Assembly (NCBI GenBank): GCA_963931865.1
Contig: OZ007517.1
Span: 8,544,676 to 8,608,675, forward strand
DNA: 64,000 bases
Direction of reading: 5' to 3'
Origin: Axinella damicornis
Taxonomy: Eukaryota > Porifera > Demospongiae > Axinellida > Axinellidae
The notes beneath the pieces are model-generated. The model was not told where the DNA came from. It ran no database searches and saw only the letters and a program-made list of their open reading frames with translations. Positions 12,456 to 24,800 of the stretch are shown here, one piece after another. A program made the translations under genes and the position numbers. Position 1 is the first letter of the stretch, and the number at the start of each line of letters is the position of its first letter.

Positions 12456-15400
12456 GAGCTTTCTCATCTGGAAAGTGGGATATGGCCACTGAAATCATAG
12501 AGCACACGCCTGGTTACGTCACTGAAGAGTCAAAAACAAGTGGTCTGTGACCTACTAATTGTCATGAAACTCACCTTGGTGGCAGAGTTATGAGTGCTTA
12601 AAATTTGTCTTTCACTGCCTTCCCATTGGACATCATTGTTACACTCCTGGTAGGGCAAAAATTGTGCCGCGTAATATATAATATAACGTAATACTTAGGA
12701 TTGGCCTACACAGATTCTGACTACACCGCCGTGATCGCTGACCTGGATGTAAAAAGTTAGTGCTGAAACTCACCTTGGTGGTGGAGATATGAGTGCTTTT
12801 GTCTCGCTGTTGGCCGCCATTGCTCGAGTGCTCTCTCGACTTCCGGTGGCAGTACCGTTCTTAGGAAAGGCACACAAACATTCTGACCACACAGCCGTGA
12901 TCGCTGTCGTTCACTGACACTTACATAGCGAAACTCACCGTGCTGGCTAAGTTGTGAGTGCTGTAATAATGTCTTGTCTTCCTTTTGGTTGCTATTGCAC
13001 TCGATCGACTGAGCGTGGTTGCCACGTGGCATGTGCATTAATTGCAATACTTAGCTTGCGCTTCGGCGAGTCGCAACCGGGGTTGCAACGCGGCTACCAG
13101 GAGTGCGGTTGCCCCTCACTATAAATTATAGTTTAGGTTTGCGTAAAACATGAATATGTCATGATTCTGCCATGTATATATACCCACAAGGTGTGACTAG
13201 GACCTGGGCCAGGAGTGTGTTTCCTTCAGGACTAAAAGCTATTCTTATGCAGGTCCATAGAATTGACCTTCCTGCTTTAATAATTCTAGCCATGATGCGT
13301 AGTATTGTGTACACAAATGGACATGTGTAGTGTTGTGTACACAAATGGACATGCGTAGTGTTGTGTACACAATGTACTTCCCACATGTGCACTATACACA
13401 TCACACCGCATACTGTAGGCACTCTAATTATACGTCCTTTCTAATTCTGTGTCAAAATTCAAAGTCTCAAACCAATAATGTGTCGCACTCCGGGGACTAA
13501 TCTCCTATTATTGCTTGTAATGGGAGCTACCGTATATCTTCTAAAAATTCGGCATCCCTAATTACCCCTTCACGCAAATGGGAAAAATTGTCTCTAATTT
13601 CGGCAAAGGAATTCCCAAATTTTTCGGAATTTAATCTCTAATTGTAATGCATTTTTGGCAGCTTGCTGTCCTGTCCGAGAGGCATAAGTTATACAAGCCC
13701 AGAGCCAGCCAGGAGAGAGATCGGTGAGTTCCGACTTCGGTGCTGCCTCAAGCTGTGAAAGCTCCAAGCTGTCGCCAATGCACATGAGCCCCTGGAAGTC
13801 GACCGATCGTGTTCGACGTATCTAGCTATATACGTGCCACGTCGACCAGTTCGTCCAATTCAGGGTGAAAGCCCTGCGCTGAAGTACACTCGCAAACCTC
13901 TGAGTCTTGCCCTGACCCTGAGAGTCAACACAGATGACGACACGGGGTGAGTTCCGGGGGTATCGATCGTACAGCCTGTGGCCACACAGTTCGAGATAGT
14001 TCGCTTCGTACAATTCCGACACAGGTGCTAGTCGAAAGTATGCAGTGCCACACTGTGTGTACCAAGAGGAAAGACGCCCTACCGGTATAGCTGCTCGATC
14101 TTGAGACATGAAGCTCGAGTGGAAAAAATCCGAATAATTATTTCGGCAAGGCTTATGAATAATTAATAAAACCTGCCGAATTTTTAGAAGATATACGGTA
14201 GCTCGAAAGCGCACACAGTACAGTTGAACGATGAAGAGGGTGCATCACTAGCCTCATTCCCAGGCCGCGTGGGAGGAGAGAAAGCGTCTTCTCTCCTCCC
14301 ACGCGGCCTGGGAACGAGGCTAGTGCATCACTTCACTGCCTGTGAACGTTGATGTATAAAGGCACAGTTGCAATATGGCTGGGACATCAGTGAAGGTACG
14401 AGAAAGCAACTCACTTATGTATTCTGTGCCCCAGGATACAGACGCCCCGGTTGGAGAAAAGGCAGCGACAGTCCGACAACCGGGAACCGCTATGCAATAA
14501 TAGCCTTGTCTACACTCGTCTGACTTGACTACCTAGCAAAGTGTTTTCTAATCATGCATCAAAGTTCTTCACCGTTTGGCTGACAGAATTTATATTGTTT
14601 TTTTAGCAACGCATAATTAGAGAGCCTACGGTAGGGCCACACGTAAACAGACATTTCTGTTTGAATGTGTCCTGTTTGCTACATGTATATACCGTAGTCA
14701 CACGTTATTAGGTGCATTCGCCTTAGCTTCATTCTCAGGCGCTCGGTAATCGAATTTTTCCACTCTGTAGGATAGAAAATGGTGGAGTTTCTGGAAGAAG
14801 ACTTCAGCGCTTAACAGCGAGTAGCTGGGATAAGAGTCAAACCTGCGCCTGACAGTGAATACATCCTGTGGAGCATGCGGGGAGGGGGGGGACATGAGTT
14901 GCCTTGCATACTCCTTTTCGAGGGTGAATGTTCCCCCCCCCCCCCCCCCCTCCCTAAAATGATATAGTGGCCTAAATTACATGGGAGACTGTATACCAAG
15001 CCCTTAGGAAATAGCCTCGTTCCCAGGCCCGCGCGCCGCTTTCGGTTGCACGAAAGAATGCGGAGGGCCGGGTATGTTTCCTCACGTGCGTGACGTCGAG
15101 GGTTGAAAGGTGGCAGAAAGGACTTAATTGAACGTGGGCGAACTGGGGCTCAGAACAGCAAGAAGAGCAAAGGTACGAGGTAACTTACCACACGTATCTA
15201 GCTAGCGTGGGGCGACTGTTATACACACCAATGTTGAACGTGTAGTTGGTTGAACAATACGCAAAACTTCGCTTTTTCATTCTGAAAATTTTGGCCGTTT
15301 GTCGATTACGTAATGCTCACGTGAGGAAACATACCAGGCTCTCCCCGCTTTTCCGTACTGCAAGCGACGAAAAGCTGGGCGGGGCCTGGGAACGAGGCTA

Positions 15401-17577
15401 CTTGGAAACACAAATGAACAGGAATGGTGTTGTCTATTAACATGTTGTTATTTCCATCCAGATGTTGGCCTTACCCTGAATGGTATGAATCATGCCAACA
15501 ACAGCATTGTGACCAGGACAGACATTGGAAGAGATAGTGCAGCTCTGCTCTGTACTACTACCAACTCAACCTGCTGTTCATCTGTATTCCAAACAACTCA
15601 ATGGTACTTTCCTGATGGAAGTCAGGTCATGAATAATGGTGGTCTTCCATACTTCAGAACAAGGAGTACTAATCCTGGGACAGTGCTGCTCCACCGCAAC
15701 CCTCAGGGTACCACAACAGGGATCTTCCGCTGTGCCATAGTTGATGGCGGTGGAGTACTACAGAGCCTCTATGTGACAATAGATGATGGTAAGTCCTGTA
15801 CACTGTATGAGTTAGTTGTAAGGGGATGTAACTCCAGACTATAGGACAGTGCAGCTATATTTCCTGTGAAAATTGGATTTACATGGACTATATGGATATT
15901 ACATGTAAATGGGTCACGTTATGATCACATTATTTACAGCTGTTTACCATGAGCGAGTGTGAGTGTTTATGGCTGTCGTCAGGGTAATTAGGAGCACGTA
16001 CTTGTCATAGCCTCGAACCCAGGAGTGGAGGAGGGGGAAAAGAGCACCTGGTATCCACTGTTTGCGCATGTGCTTAATTATTACATACTGTAGAGTACGT
16101 ATTAAGTGCCCAGGGTTTGGGGAATTAGAACGCTGCTGAACAGGGGGGTGGGCGCTAGATACATACTCAGACTACTTAAGCATGTAGTATCCGCCCACCC
16201 ATTCAGCACTGTATAAACAACAAGCGCTGCGGTAAGCTGTGAATATCAATAACCAGCTATGAAGAAACACTTGACAGAGAAAGTTCGTACTTCAGCCTTT
16301 TTGAATGCACAGCCTTACCCAAAGGTTAGAAATGCTGCTCAAGACTTTTGTGATGGGTGGGCCCTTACTACACTGCTTTTGAACCCTGTGCAGTAACTTT
16401 CGTGGGCGCTTGATACATGTATGTACTCTACGATAAAACTGCGTGGATTTATGCAGATGATGTCGCAAAACTTTCCGAGTGTGAACAATGACATCTATAC
16501 CACACAACGAAACCACGAAGACATGATCACAGCTTTGACTCTCACGTTTGGAACTTGGTCTGTCATCAATACCATGGGGGATGAGACTACAATGACTACG
16601 CTGTCATCTCGGGCAAGCTTCACAATTCACATCAAATACGAACAGTATTTAGGGTATAACACAATGACTTACCAAAACCAGTGCGTAGACAGAGTCCCTT
16701 CGTATACTCACTTCAAAGATGCCCTCTGCTCGGGTTCGAGCGTCATCGCTGCACACCCAAGTCACTGAAGGTACAAAACAGCCTTGTCTAGATCTTGAAT
16801 AAAGTCGCCATTATTGACAAAATACGATCGCGATACGGTTACGAACACGTATCTGACGTCAACAAGCCACGGGAATAACACGGTCTTATCCGGGATTCCC
16901 AGAATGTCGGGAAATTAAGCGCGTGCGCAAACAGTGGATACCAGGCGCTCTTTTCCCCCTCCTCCGCGCCTGGATTCGAGACTAATACTTGTCAATGAGC
17001 AGTTAGAGCCTGCTGTAACCCATGCATGGTGAATTTGGCTCTAGGGAATTTCCCTGTCAACTAATTAGCTAATAGCTTACATGACTAATTGAGGACTAAT
17101 TGAGTACTAAATAAAATGCTAGGCAGCTTGAGGCAGCTTGACTCACAGTTCCTGTGTTGACAGCAGAACAGGTCTGGCAGACCCGGCTACTGCCGGACCA
17201 GTGTTTGCTGTATATGGTGCGTAAGCTAGAACTAGCAGAGCGCTTAGCCATCTTGTCACAATCATGAGCACAAGGTTATGAATTGTGCATGTGCAGTGAC
17301 TTACCAGCATGCAAGATTTTAGCCAAAGGCCTTAGTTCAGTCGATTAGTCGACTAATCGTTCCGGCCAGCAATCCAACCTAGTGCTGCAGTTTTGCTCTA
17401 CCGTCTGTGAACCTTGCGGCCAGTGTTTCTTTTAGAAAATTGTTCGAGGGGGGGCGGAATTGTAGCGCGGCGAGGTAAGGGGGGGGGGAGGCATGAATAG
17501 CTTTGCATACATAATATTTCTTGGGTATCATTCAAGGGGGGGGGGGGGGGGGCAGGAAAGATTCAAGGGGGGGCGAA

Positions 17578-17616
<39 letters not shown>

Positions 17617-20600
17617 CCCTGAATGACATTGCCTCGTTCCCAGTCCCACGCCCAGCTTTTCATCACTTGCAGTATGATAAAGTGGGGAGGGCCTGGTACA
17701 TTTGTACATTTCCTCACATGTGCATGAAGTAGCCGACAAATGGAAAAATTTTCACAACGAGGACGCTACGTTTTGTGTGTTATTCAACCATCTACACGTT
17801 CAACGCTCAGTAAGTAAGATAGTTGCCCCCCGCTACCTAGATACGTGTGGTATGTTACCTGGTACCTTCACTCTTCTTGCTGTTCTGAGACCCACGTACG
17901 CCCACGTTCATTAGGTCTTTGTACCGTCTTCTACCCTTGGCGTCACTCATGTGAGGATTTTTTGATTCACCCCAATACTTCTGGAAGTGAGGAATAGCCT
18001 GCAACTAGGCTAGCCTCGAACTCCGCACCTGGGTTCGAGGCTAGCAACTAGGCTTACTCTGTTCATATTCAACCCTGGTAGCACACACAGCAAGACACTT
18101 AGTATACCAAATGGTAATGCAATGACGGAATGATATTACAGCAGCTCATTTATAGGCACAGTTTGTTTTGTTTTTTACCCCGTGCGCATGCGCGGCAGGG
18201 GGTACAGTGATCGGTTTGTCTGTCAGTCTGTCCAAGCGGTTTGAGCAGTGAAGGCCTTGTTGAAGGCTTATTTCAGGATAGAAGTGTCAGAAAATACTAG
18301 CGTCTACATAACTCACAGACCAGAGATCTACTCGAGAGGCTGAGAAAAGCTGCGTGAAAGTCGTGCTTCTAATTTATACAACTTGACCACACCCTATTTC
18401 TAACATTACTGCCACAACTTACGGTATCTCATTCTGCTGACATCGCTGTAAATTGTGGCCTAGCTAGCTCATCGTGCATGCTGTATGAATAATCAGTGAT
18501 AGGCCTATAGCTGTCAAGTCAAAGTTGCGCACGTGGTACATGCTCTGCTGAGCACCTCCAGTTTTTTCAATGAAACACAACTTCGTCATTGTATGCACAA
18601 TGCATGGATACTAAACAAAAGTTACTGTGCATGTGCAGTTTTTTGGCAGTGACTATCACAGATTACGTCATCTATAAACAATAATTCTGTGCTGTGGTGC
18701 AAGTATGCCAAGAGTACAAAACAAAAATTTGTGGCCAGCAGATCTTCTCCAAGGCATGGAGTGAAGGTGTACATGTCCGACAGGTCCCTCCACAACGCCT
18801 GACTGGCCCAGAAGGAACGGTTACAGTTCTATCACTCAGATCATGTTCTAACCTCTACTACTGTACTGCCACCGTTCAAATGTTTTCTTGGCGTGTGGTA
18901 TTGTTTCAACTGAATGCTGAGTACAAAGTCCATGGTGCTTTGAATTTAATTGTTACACATACTGATTTTTGACTGTACAGTTTGTGTGTGTATGTTCTGC
19001 CAACCAGTCTAAGGTATTCTGTGCTCCACCCCACAGCTGCTGGCCAGCCCGGTGACTTAGCAGCTGTGCCAGCTGGTCCCACCAGTTTCACAGTCTCCTG
19101 GACTGCACCAGCAACCACATTGGTCACTGTGACGGGGTATCGAATAAACTGGAGTCAGAGTGGAGGGAGTGACCAAGGCAGTATGAATGCCAGTGCTGGT
19201 GATACTGCAGTTACTATCAGTGGACGCTCTCCTGGCTTGGTATATACCATCTCCATAATGGCTCTTTCTGACCAGCTACCAAGTCCTGAAGTTGGGCCGG
19301 TCACGGTTACCCTTGGTGAGTAATACTGCCAATAGGAGACACACCCCTGTGGTTCAGCCCCTGAGTTTATGATTTGTATTTCTGTAACATTTTTACCATC
19401 TCACTATGTTCCCCTTTAGCCCCCTCTTCTCCCACCATCACCATGGCTAACTCGCAGTCCGCCACGTCCATTGACCTTACTTGGACTCCAGAAGTTGGAG
19501 AAGTTTTGATGAGTTACGAGGTAACATTCTCCTACCAGGGACCTTGTGCATTCACAGATAGCGACAACATCACCGTGATGAGTGCCAGCCGATCCCGCAC
19601 ACTGACTGGACTACAGGAGTTCAGTAGCTATACTGTCAGTGTGACAGCTGTGAATGATGGGGGGAGGAGTACTCCTCGGACTCAGACAGTCACCACAATG
19701 AGTGCAGGTATGAAGTTAGCCTCGTACCCAAACACTGGGGTGAAAGGCCTGGGTACGAGACTAGTCCATGTATGAAGTACCGTATACAATGTTTGTGTTG
19801 AAAATTGTCATCAGAAATCATTCGTGTTGAAAAATTTTCGATAACTAAACCGCTTGCAATTTTTTTTGGACCTTGCCGTTCTTGCCGTACTTTGTTTCAC
19901 ATGCCAAGCCAACTGCTTCGAAAAAAACTTGAGCTGCTGCAGACTCACCATGGTATCAAACTTGCTTGCATATTTCGACCCACCCCTTTACATTGTACTA
20001 CTTGAGGTTCTCCCGCATCTTGGAACATCTCAGTTCACTTCAGCGATTATACCTTGAGAAGGCATTTCAGTAGACAGTGAGCCTATCGAGTCTGGAAGTC
20101 TATCTCTTGGTTGAGAAGTGAAACTGCTAAAAGAAAATTCACTTTTTGGCATTCGCAAATATATTAAAAATTTCCCAATTAAGTGGTGACTGATATTTAG
20201 ACTCCATTGTTTGTGTTTCATGATTTCACTTTCGGTTATGTCCTACATGACCAGAAGGATTGGTGCTAGATGCACGGGTTCACACAACGGGTGACAATAC
20301 CAGAGAAATGGCCTACCAAGGGCTTTTCATAACCAAACCCAGACATGCACACGTCAGGAGCGCATGAGCTGCCGAAGGTGGCGAAGGAGCATCGAACTCA
20401 GCATGTGTGCCCTAGTGGAAGTAGTAGTCCTTCACACTTCCCAAAATTTTACCTTATGCGGCAAGAGGCCATTACGTAGAAGTGTGAAAAACAAATTGGC
20501 GTGTGTACGGTACCGCAAAGGTCCTCCATATAAGGTATGACCGTAAGGCGTGAGGGATCACAACATGTCTATGCTAGTTTGACGCTCCTTCGCCGTCTTC

Positions 20601-21795
20601 GGTGACTCATGCGTTCCTGTGCACATAGATGACTAACCTACATGTATATGGCATTCAATTCCAGTGTCCAAGGCGGACTATAGCATCGCCTGAGAAGCTT
20701 GCTCAATGAGTAGGTTATGAATGTAGTTGGGATGGCTGAGAAGTAAACTGCAAGTTGAAAGACTGTCCACTGTAGTCTGGGTGGTAAAGAGTTAACAGTA
20801 ACTTCTCCCAACTGGGGGAGCAAAAATGTGCACCGTGTGAACTTGTTACTTTTGTGGAAGTTTGCCTGAGGTGTTTGGTGCTTGTGCTATGTGTACACTT
20901 GGATCTGGTTTGAGATGGTTGTCTGATTCTAGCCCCCAGTGGTGCACCCCAGATGGTCATGGCTACAGCCACGGGTAGAACCGCCATCTCTGTCCAGTGG
21001 GAGCGTGTTGACTGCATCGAGCGCAACAGTGACATCACAGGCTACATGGTTTCCTACGGTCAACGTGGAAATGGTGACAGTGAGACTAGGACAGTAATGG
21101 GAACTGCTGACCGAACGTACACTGTGATGGGACTGAATGCCTCAACAGAGTACTTTGTTATGGTAGCAGCCATGAACAGTGATGGTGCCACTGGACCCTT
21201 CAGCAATCCAGTGTTCATAGAAACACCAAGTAAGTGGGATATACATGTACATGTATACATACACACGTGTCTATCTGTAGATTTGCATACTTCATTTGTG
21301 ATCTTTTGCACACAAGAAGCAGCAGTGGAGAAAGATCTGACATGTCATTGTCCCGGAAAGCATGCTGCTATGGCAATAGCTAAAGTAATTAAGTAATAGC
21401 TAAAGTAATTGCTATTGTTGGCGAGTGTCCGGAGCTATGTACAAGTAGCTTCGCTTGCTCACTACTTCCCCCTCGTTCGCCTACATGAGTAATCCGGCGC
21501 TGGACAGCTCTCTGCGCAGAGCTCAGTGCTGCTTCCCAATTGCCACATCTATCCGTTTCAACTGGCTGCTCCCCGTTTGCATCCACTTCAGCTGCTGCTC
21601 GCCGCTGGCATCCACTTCAGCTGCTGCTCCCCGATTGCGTCCGGTTAAACTGCTGCTCCCCGATTGCATCCGCTTGTAGCCCCAGCTGTTCCAGCCCATG
21701 CCCAGTGTTCTCGAACATTCTTCGCAGAGTTCGGGGTTCGGAAGTACGAAGGTCGCGTGTCACTAGTCTAGTCCCGCCCCACGAACATCCCACTT

Positions 21796-21868
<73 letters not shown>

Positions 21869-24800
21869 GACACACATTAAAATCTTAATGTACTGACGGT
21901 AGCTTCACTCGCTCGTGTACATCATGTACTACTGTACGTGAGCAGTCCGGTGTTGGACACTGCAGGCAGCTCTCTGTGCAGTGGTCTGTCCTCCATTCGC
22001 ATTAGAGCAATGCCACACACAACATATCTCTAGATGTGTCACCTCCTTCACTGCATCTGTGTGAGTCTGGACTAGCTCCTTACTGGCCTCGTTCCCAGGC
22101 CTCGTTCCGCTCTCTCCTCAGGTTTTGAGGAGAGAGCCTGGGACCGAGGCTAGGAGGGCCCAATCCTGCTGCTGCAGTTTGCCCCATGTTTCTAGCTGCT
22201 GTACTATGGGGGTTAGAGAGTAATGAATGCATTCCGGAATAACATTTGATTTCGGGACCACCTCCTATTTTGTTACTCTGCCAAGTTATTAGTGAACATT
22301 TATTTCAGTCTATTGACAATTACCAATGATGTAGACGTATATATGTATTGTACAATGTAGATACGGATCCCCCTCCTACCACCCCTGGGCCTACCACCGC
22401 CACCACTACCACCCCCGGCAATGGAACACTTGTTCGTGGGGCTGATGCTGGAGCAGTCGCTGGAGGGATTATTGGTGCTCTTTTGGCTGTGGTGCTGATA
22501 GTTGCGATTGTCATTGTGGCTGTCTGGTTGTGGAGGTGAGGAGAATAACTAGCGTTGTATTGATAAGGAGATTTGCCGATATTCCAATAACCAAGTGACT
22601 GATGGCCGATACCGATGACCGATTCAATAACACAGGAGCGCATAATGAGGTAGACAGCTGCATTATGCTCTCCTGATAACATGATATAAATTATATTGTT
22701 TGTGGTCGAATATGAGCTATAGTATGGCTACAATATCAACAACATCTTGTACAATATACATACATACATACATACATACACATATAGTATCGCTACAACA
22801 TCTTGTACATGCACACATGGCACAATGCTGCCCTAGCCTCGTTCCCAGGCCATCGCCCAGCTTTTCGTCGCTTGCAGTATGGTAAAGCGGGGAGGGCCTG
22901 GTACATTTCCTCACGTGAGTGACGTCAAGGGTAGAAAGGGGTAGAAAGACCGGAAGTTGAACGTAGGCATACGTAGTCTCAGAACAGCAAGAAGAGCGAA
23001 GGTAGCAAGTAAGATACCACACGTATCTAGCTAGCGGGGGGTGACTGTCATACTCACCGAGCGTTGAACGTGTAGCTGGTTGAATAACACGCAAAACGTT
23101 GCGTCCTCGTTCTGAAAATTTTGCCATTTTTTTCCGATTACGTCATGCTCACGTGAGGAAATGTACCAGGCCCTTCCCACTTTACTGTACTGCAAGCGAC
23201 GAAAAGCTGGCGTGGGACTGGGAACGAGGCTAATGGTGGGCTATAGCTACTTCCTACTGTGACCGATGTTGTTCATTAGGAACGGTTGGTGGGGACTATG
23301 TGTACGTTATAATGACACTGATTATAAACGGATGCTCTAATATACTTTGTGCCGATACCGATGTTCATCCGATTATCAGCACATCACCAAGAGTAACTTG
23401 TTGCTGAATGTGTGGTGACTTGTACCTTCAGCTGTGTACTATTGAGTGGTAATGTATGTATCAACTACGCAGGCGGTATTCTCCGCAAGACGAGTATTCC
23501 ACGAAGGCCAGTCCTCCAGTAAGGCCTCCCCCACCTGTCCACTTCAAGAAAGCACCTCAGAATGGGGAAGGAGAGAAAACTGTTGGTGAGTGATATGCAT
23601 GCATGCAGCTACCCGGACTCCTCTACAAAAGGAGAGAAGGGGGCTGCTGCAAATAAATTCTTGTACCTCCACGGACAGTCGTTGGTTCTCTTGGCAATAT
23701 TATCTCACAATTCTGGGCATCCTCAGAACGGATTTATTTACTCACACACTTAAATGTACTGACGCATGGACTTAATGACTCAGTACTAATCTTGTACATG
23801 TATTCTTGAAGTCCTCCTCTGAACCTGGGAAGGATGTTTGCCAGCCAGTAAACAGTCAATTGAAAGGCGTTAAGACCAGAAATGAAACTCATGGCAAGGC
23901 CTCGTTCTAGCAAGTCTATAAAGTGTGTGCTACACGAGCATGGTTACTCAGAAGAGTTTTCAGAAACAATTAAATACCTGTGCACACCGATAATCACCGA
24001 TAATACCTAATTCCTCAACCTAGCCCCTATCAAGGTGTGGTACTCTCTATGTTCCCAGGCCATCAGTGTATACTGCCTGCCCAGTATTCCGATCAGAATC
24101 AGAATCAGGCCCACCACATTCCCTTTCTAGGTTTGTGTTATTAACTGCATACTCTTTTCTAATTAGAGCCGATCATCCAGGAGTTTCCAAAGGACACTCA
24201 TGTTACAGAGGGCGAAAGAGTGTTTTTCAAAGTGAAGGTATCTGGCCACCCCAAACCGACCCTCCTGTGGTACCACGAGGGCAAGGAGCTGGCCGCTGAC
24301 TACTCCATGGACGTGGGGAAGGAGGCCAACCTGACCATCGCCTCCGCCGAGCCCAGGCACACAGGTGTGTACCAGCTGGTGGCTCAGAACTCTGCCGGTA
24401 GCGTGGAGAAAGACGTGAAGCTGTTCGTCCACGTGGAGGGGGAAGCCACTCCTGCCGTCCAGAAGCGAGTGATGGAACTCAAGGCGGTTCCAGTGGCTGA
24501 GTTTGGGAGATTCGTGGTCCAAAACCATGCCAGTAACAACCGAGGGTTCAGAGATCAATATGGGGTATGCTCTATTCATGTTCATCTGATAAGTTTGCAG
24601 CATAATGCCCATAGCCAGCTACTGGGGGGGGGGGGGGGGGGGGGGGGGGGTTCTAGTTCTACTATCTATTATCGGCCCTAGGGGAATTCTGAATGAGTAG
24701 ACACTCTTGACTGTTATAATGTTATTGGTGCCAGAATCTAGGTCACAGACCCCCCCCCCCCCCCCCCCCCCCCCAACCTGGGTACAGGCCTATGATAAAC

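Larger units (their letters stand above)
7337..15461 (+). other. Gene 2 first intron (8.1 kb)
   Basis: Mostly repeats: a GT/G/GA tract (about 7549-7626), a transposon ORF relic (8937-9110), family A MITEs at 9142, 10139, 12142, 14249 and 15012, an 83-bp-arm inverted repeat (11788-12126), a C47 run (12407-12453), family B copy 2 (12637-13115), a 30-bp tandem repeat (13297-13376), and a 680-bp inverted-repeat element (13524-14204). No exon in the phase needed for gene 2 was found. Confidence 0.65.
15789..19036 (+). other. Gene 2 intron 2 (3.2 kb)
   Basis: Contains a ~980-bp family A element (16008-16985), G and C runs (17537-17607), a degenerate family A segment (about 17629-17990) and a 33-bp family A element (18011-18043). 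An open frame at 18694-18972 has no domain that I recognise. Confidence 0.55.

Noticed and set aside
12757..13047. 96-codon minus-strand gene
   Set aside because: It lies wholly in repeat family B and recurs in the other copies; annotated as part of the mobile element.
18694..18972. Additional gene 2 exon (92-codon frame)
   Set aside because: Contains CSNLYYC but no Trp core, no convincing acceptor and donor in phase 1-1, and the frame joins correctly without it.
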